A stretch of 64,000 nt of DNA from Ectobacillus sp. JY-23. Its GTDB lineage: Bacteria > Bacillota > Bacilli > Bacillales > Bacillaceae_G. How positions within the stretch are numbered: position 1 is the stretch's first letter; each line of letters starts with the position of its first letter. Below are positions 60,994 through 64,000 of the stretch, one piece after another. The DNA is taken from contig NZ_CP095462.1 of the NCBI RefSeq assembly GCF_023022965.1, positions 3,762,001 to 3,826,000 of the forward strand, in the 5' to 3' direction. The position numbers were made by a program, and so were the translations under genes. The notes under the pieces are model-generated. The model saw only the letters and a program-made list of their open reading frames with translations, did no database searches and was not told the origin of the DNA.

Positions 60994-62139
60994 ATGGTGT
61001 ATGCAGTAGGATTAATGTCTGGTACATCGCTTGATGGTGTAGACGCTGCACTAGTCAGTATTGAAGAAAACGGCGCGGATATACAAGTGACGCTGGTCGA
61101 TTTTATTTCTGCGCCAATCCCACCGGACGTTCGCGATGAAATTGTGGACAGTCTATCGGTCGAACGTTCGACCGTGCAAGGCATTTGCAGCTTAAACTTT
61201 AAGCTGGGCCACCTGTTTGCGGCAGCTGCTAAAGCGGTGTGCGACAAGGCGAATGTACCCCTTAGCGACATCTGTGTTATCGGCTCACATGGCCAAACCA
61301 TTTGGCATCAACCGGAGCGAGAAGGTGCATTTGTACCATCTACACTCCAAATTGGCGAGCCAGCGGTGATTGCATATGAAACGAATGTGCCGGTCGTATC
61401 TAATTTCCGTACGATGGACATGGCAGCTGGTGGACAAGGTGCTCCTTTAGTGCCGTACACTGAGTGGCGCTTATATAGAAGTGAAGCGACGTCACGCCTT
61501 CTGCAAAATATCGGCGGCATCGGCAATGTGACGATCATGCCCAAGCGAGCGAAGCTGGAAGAAGTGTACGCGTTTGATACGGGGCCAGGCAATATGATTA
61601 TTGATGAAATGTGCTCTAAGCTGTTTGGTGTACCGTACGATAAAAACGGGGCATTTGCAGCGCGAGGAACGGTAAACGAAGCTATGCTTGCACGCTGTAT
61701 GAGTGTTCCATATATTGCTGCAGAGCCGCCAAAGTCAACGGGGCGTGAATTATTTGGAGAAGCATTCGCGGCGCAAATGCTGGCAGAATACGCGCATTTG
61801 TCTCCGTATGATCAACTTGCGACCATTACGATGTTTACGGCAAAATCGATTGCAGATAGCTATCAGCGCTTCGTGTTTCCGCATCATAAAGTGGATGAAA
61901 TTATTGTGGGCGGAGGCGGCAGCTACAATGATACGCTGATGAACATGCTGCGTGATTTATTGCCGGGTTACCGCGTTCTCACGCAAGAAGATGCCGGTTT
62001 TTCCTCGGAAGCGAAGGAAGCAGTGGCATTTGCGCTGCTTGCCTATGAAACAATGAACGACCGCCCGAGCAATGTGCCAAGCGCGACAGGCGCAAAGTCA
62101 GCGGTTATTTTAGGAAATATCACAACCATAAAAAGATAG
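60994..62139 (+). CDS. anmK: Anhydro-N-acetylmuramic acid kinase
   Basis: 381 aa, the normal length. N-terminal phosphate loop GLMSGTSLDGVDAALV, IGSHGQTIWH, the conserved NIGGIGNVT, FDTGPGNMIID and IIVGGGGSYND. AnmK converts 1,6-anhydroMurNAc to MurNAc-6-phosphate, a peptidoglycan recycling step. It starts 12 bp after the GH4 gene with an AGGGGGA RBS. Its presence ties the operon to cell-wall turnover products. Confidence 0.93.
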   Translation: MVYAVGLMSGTSLDGVDAALVSIEENGADIQVTLVDFISAPIPPDVRDEIVDSLSVERSTVQGICSLNFKLGHLFAAAAKAVCDKANVPLSDICVIGSHGQTIWHQPEREGAFVPSTLQIGEPAVIAYETNVPVVSNFRTMDMAAGGQGAPLVPYTEWRLYRSEATSRLLQNIGGIGNVTIMPKRAKLEEVYAFDTGPGNMIIDEMCSKLFGVPYDKNGAFAARGTVNEAMLARCMSVPYIAAEPPKSTGRELFGEAFAAQMLAEYAHLSPYDQLATITMFTAKSIADSYQRFVFPHHKVDEIIVGGGGSYNDTLMNMLRDLLPGYRVLTQEDAGFSSEAKEAVAFALLAYETMNDRPSNVPSATGAKSAVILGNITTIKR

Positions 62140-62150
62140 GAGAGATCATC

Positions 62151-62468
62151 ATGACAAACCAAGAACAGGATATTTTTGAAATTATCTCACACGGAGGCAA
62201 TGCACGTTCCTTGGCATATGAAGCACTAACAGCTGCGGAGGAGTATGACTTTGAAAAAGCAGAAAGTTTGCTAAAGGAAGCAAGTGCGGAGCTGGGCCAT
62301 GCGCACAAAACACAAACACGATTGATTCAAGCAGAATTGAATGGAAATCCAACAGAAAAATCATTATTAATGATTCATGCCCAAGACCATTTGATGACTG
62401 CAATCAGTGAGCAAAAATTAATTGAACATATGGTACGTATTATTAAAAAATTGAAGGAAGAACGTTAA
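62151..62468 (+). CDS. PTS lactose/cellobiose-family EIIA
   Basis: 105 aa helical bundle. The phosphorylated histidine is His76 in SLLMIHAQDHLMTAI, with HGGNARSLAYEAL near the N-terminus, as in IIA-lac/chitobiose proteins. It passes phosphate from HPr to the IIB at 57684. It sits apart from IIB and IIC, between anmK and mupG. Confidence 0.92.
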   Translation: MTNQEQDIFEIISHGGNARSLAYEALTAAEEYDFEKAESLLKEASAELGHAHKTQTRLIQAELNGNPTEKSLLMIHAQDHLMTAISEQKLIEHMVRIIKKLKEER

Positions 62469-62480
62469 GGAGGAGTACCC

Positions 62481-63569
62481 ATGAATCAGCTAGGTATCTC
62501 GATTTATCCAGAACATTCCACTGTCGAACGTGATAAAGCGTATATCGCACTTGCTCATAAATATGGCTTTAAACGAATTTTTACATGCTTATTATCGTTG
62601 ACGGGTGATAAAGAAACGATTATTGCCAACTTAAAGGAAACCATCGATTACGCAAATGAGCTGGATATGCAGGTACTTCTCGACATTGCGCCGCGCGTGT
62701 TCGGCAGCCTTGGCATCTCCTATCAAGATCTATCGTTTTTCCATGAACTGGGCGCATACGGCATCCGCCTTGACATGGGCTTTACCGGCAATGAAGAATC
62801 TATTATGACTTACAATCCGTATGGTTTGAAAATTGAAGTAACGATGAGCAACGCGACGCGTTATATTGAAAATATTATGGCGTACAAGCCGAATACAAAA
62901 AACTTACTTGGTTCTCATAACTTTTATCCGCATCGCTACGCGGGACTTTCGTACGAGCACTTTATCAAATCAAGCCGTCAATTTAAAGAGCTTGGCTTAC
63001 GTACGGCGGCGTTTGTAAATGCGCAAAGCGCTACGTTCGGACCTTGGCCGGTGACAGAAGGCTTGTGTACATTGGAAATGCATCGCGATCTGCCACTGAA
63101 GGTGCAGGTGAAGCATTTGTTCGCGACAGGTCTCATTGATGATGTGATTATTGCGAATGCTTATGCTTCTGAGGAAGAATTGCGGGCGATGAGCGAGGTA
63201 GATCCGGAAATGCTAACATTTGACGTGACGCTGCACGACAGCATCACAGACCTTGAGAAAACAATAGTACTGGACGAATTCCATTTCTACCGCGGTGATG
63301 TATCCGACTATTTAATTCGCTCGACACAATCGCGCGTGAAATATAAGGCGGAAGAGTTCAAGCCAACATATACACCCGACATGAGACGCGGGGACATTAT
63401 GATTGAAAATGAATTGTACGGTCAATACAAGGGCGAACTGCAAATCGCGCTGCGCGAAATGAAAAATTCCGGCAAAACAAATGTGGTCGGCCGTATTGAC
63501 GAAGATGAATTAATTTTATTAGATCACCTCGAGCCTTGGGGGAAATTTAAGTTTCGTGTCAAACAATAA
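62481..63569 (+). CDS. mupG: 6-phospho-N-acetylmuramidase (DUF871)
   Basis: 362 aa, the length of MupG/DUF871. An N-terminal TIM-barrel-like part (MNQLGISIYPEHS, FKRIFTCLLSLTG, MQVLLDIAPRVF, GIRLDMGFTG, LGSHNFYPHRYAGLSYEHF) and a C-terminal domain (RGDVSDYLIRSTQSRVKY). The S. aureus enzyme hydrolyses MurNAc-6P-GlcNAc taken up by a PTS. With the PTS, AnmK and a kinase gene, it supports a muropeptide-disaccharide recycling pathway. AAGGAGG RBS. Confidence 0.9.
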   Translation: MNQLGISIYPEHSTVERDKAYIALAHKYGFKRIFTCLLSLTGDKETIIANLKETIDYANELDMQVLLDIAPRVFGSLGISYQDLSFFHELGAYGIRLDMGFTGNEESIMTYNPYGLKIEVTMSNATRYIENIMAYKPNTKNLLGSHNFYPHRYAGLSYEHFIKSSRQFKELGLRTAAFVNAQSATFGPWPVTEGLCTLEMHRDLPLKVQVKHLFATGLIDDVIIANAYASEEELRAMSEVDPEMLTFDVTLHDSITDLEKTIVLDEFHFYRGDVSDYLIRSTQSRVKYKAEEFKPTYTPDMRRGDIMIENELYGQYKGELQIALREMKNSGKTNVVGRIDEDELILLDHLEPWGKFKFRVKQ

Positions 63570-63573
63570 CTAA

Positions 63574-63600
63574 AGGAAGATGCTTTGCATCTTCCTCTTT
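63574..63600 (+). terminator. Hairpin between mupG and the kinase gene
   Basis: AGGAAGATGC-TTT-GCATCTTCCT stem followed by a T-rich stretch. A partial terminator or attenuator; the next gene starts 25 bp on with its own RBS. Confidence 0.6.
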
Positions 63601-63624
63601 ATCGTATAAAAAGGAGGATTTTAT

Positions 63625-64000
63625 ATGTACATTATTGGTGTAGACGGCGGCGGTACGAAGACGGAGGCTGTTGCGTACAATTTGCAAGGAGAAGAGATAG
63701 GTAGAGGTAGCAGTGGCTTTGGGAATGTACTTGTCGATGCGAAGCAGGCCATCGCAAATATTGTGGAGGCTATTACGCTTTGTCAGCAAACGCTTACCGA
63801 GAAATGCGCATACATCTATTTAGGACTCGCCGGTATTGAAAGCGGGTCGCACCGCGCTGAGCTGGAGCAGGCACTGCACGTATTTCACACACCTTTTTCC
63901 ATTGTAAATGACGCAAAGATTGCACATGCCGGTGCATTAAAGGGAAGTGACGGTATTTTAATCATTTCTGGCACGGGTTCAATTTGCTTTGGGGTAAACG
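63625..64000 (+). CDS. BadF/BadG-type amino-sugar kinase (MurK/NagK-like), 3' end cut by window
   Basis: 125 codons visible from an ATG with AAGGAGG. ATPase phosphate-1 loop IGVDGGGTKTEAVAYN, then YLGLAGIESGSHRAEL, NDAKIAHAGALKG and the phosphate-2 loop ILIISGTGSICFG. BadF-family kinases such as MurK phosphorylate GlcNAc or MurNAc released in the cytoplasm. This fits the products expected from MupG. The rest of the gene lies right of the window. Confidence 0.85.
   Translation, partial: MYIIGVDGGGTKTEAVAYNLQGEEIGRGSSGFGNVLVDAKQAIANIVEAITLCQQTLTEKCAYIYLGLAGIESGSHRAELEQALHVFHTPFSIVNDAKIAHAGALKGSDGILIISGTGSICFGVN

Overview
The window comes from a spore-forming member of the Bacillaceae (low-to-moderate GC Firmicute). 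The signs are an H-type small acid-soluble spore protein (12695-12874), strong AGGAGG-type ribosome binding sites, S-box and cobalamin riboswitches ahead of metE, PaiB-, YetF- and CBO0543-type proteins and many intrinsic terminators. No rRNA, tRNA, intact insertion sequence, integrase or CRISPR array was seen.

Left arm (1-18.7 kb), mainly core genome: a cell-surface glycosylation cluster (GT2, GtrA, GalU) next to an OmpR-type two-component system; a class F sortase overlapping its probable substrate, a DUF4397 surface protein ending in an MPKTG sorting signal; tandem SAM-I and adenosylcobalamin riboswitches, each with its own terminator, upstream of metE; then small membrane, stress and metabolic genes (CPBP protease, MBL hydrolase, DEDDh exonuclease, GNAT, PaiB, YetF, a lipoprotein, an EEP-fold protein, DUF4176).

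Centre (18.7-54.6 kb), a compact defence island almost entirely on the + strand: (i) a 1930-aa SF1 helicase fused to a Vsr-like nuclease; (ii) a HelD-like helicase 18 bp ahead of a BREX operon brxA-brxB-brxC-pglX, then pglZ under its own promoter; (iii) an EVE-domain protein and a SNF2/COG0553 helicase resembling BrxHII, with no brxL; (iv) a STAS-GHKL ATPase paired with a STAS-wHTH protein; (v) a complete three-gene pPIWI-RE operon (REase, DinG/XPD-like Fe-S helicase, pPIWI-RE RNase H/Argonaute-like protein) with overlapping genes; (vi) a fragment of a PD-(D/E)XK nuclease, an ASCH protein, a WYL regulator and a TIR-like nucleotidase with a small partner. The promoters of the helicase-nuclease, of the HelD-BREX operon and of the WYL gene share one rigid element, TGACA-N7-TGCCKC-N9-TANNAT. 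It also precedes two genes outside the island (14246 and 16371), so a common regulator is plausible.

Right arm (54.6-64 kb): a minus-strand group of small membrane proteins, a DinB protein and a HAD phosphatase, then a PTS operon for an amino-sugar or muropeptide-type disaccharide (IIB, IIC, small membrane protein, GH4, AnmK, IIA, MupG, BadF-type kinase) that runs off the right edge. A GntR/HutC-like operator overlaps its promoter.

Four intergenic arrays of a degenerate 21-bp tandem repeat (4216, 9059, 14484, 57310) share a consensus. The last one consists of near-perfect copies. All family assignments come from reading motifs by eye; no database search was run.
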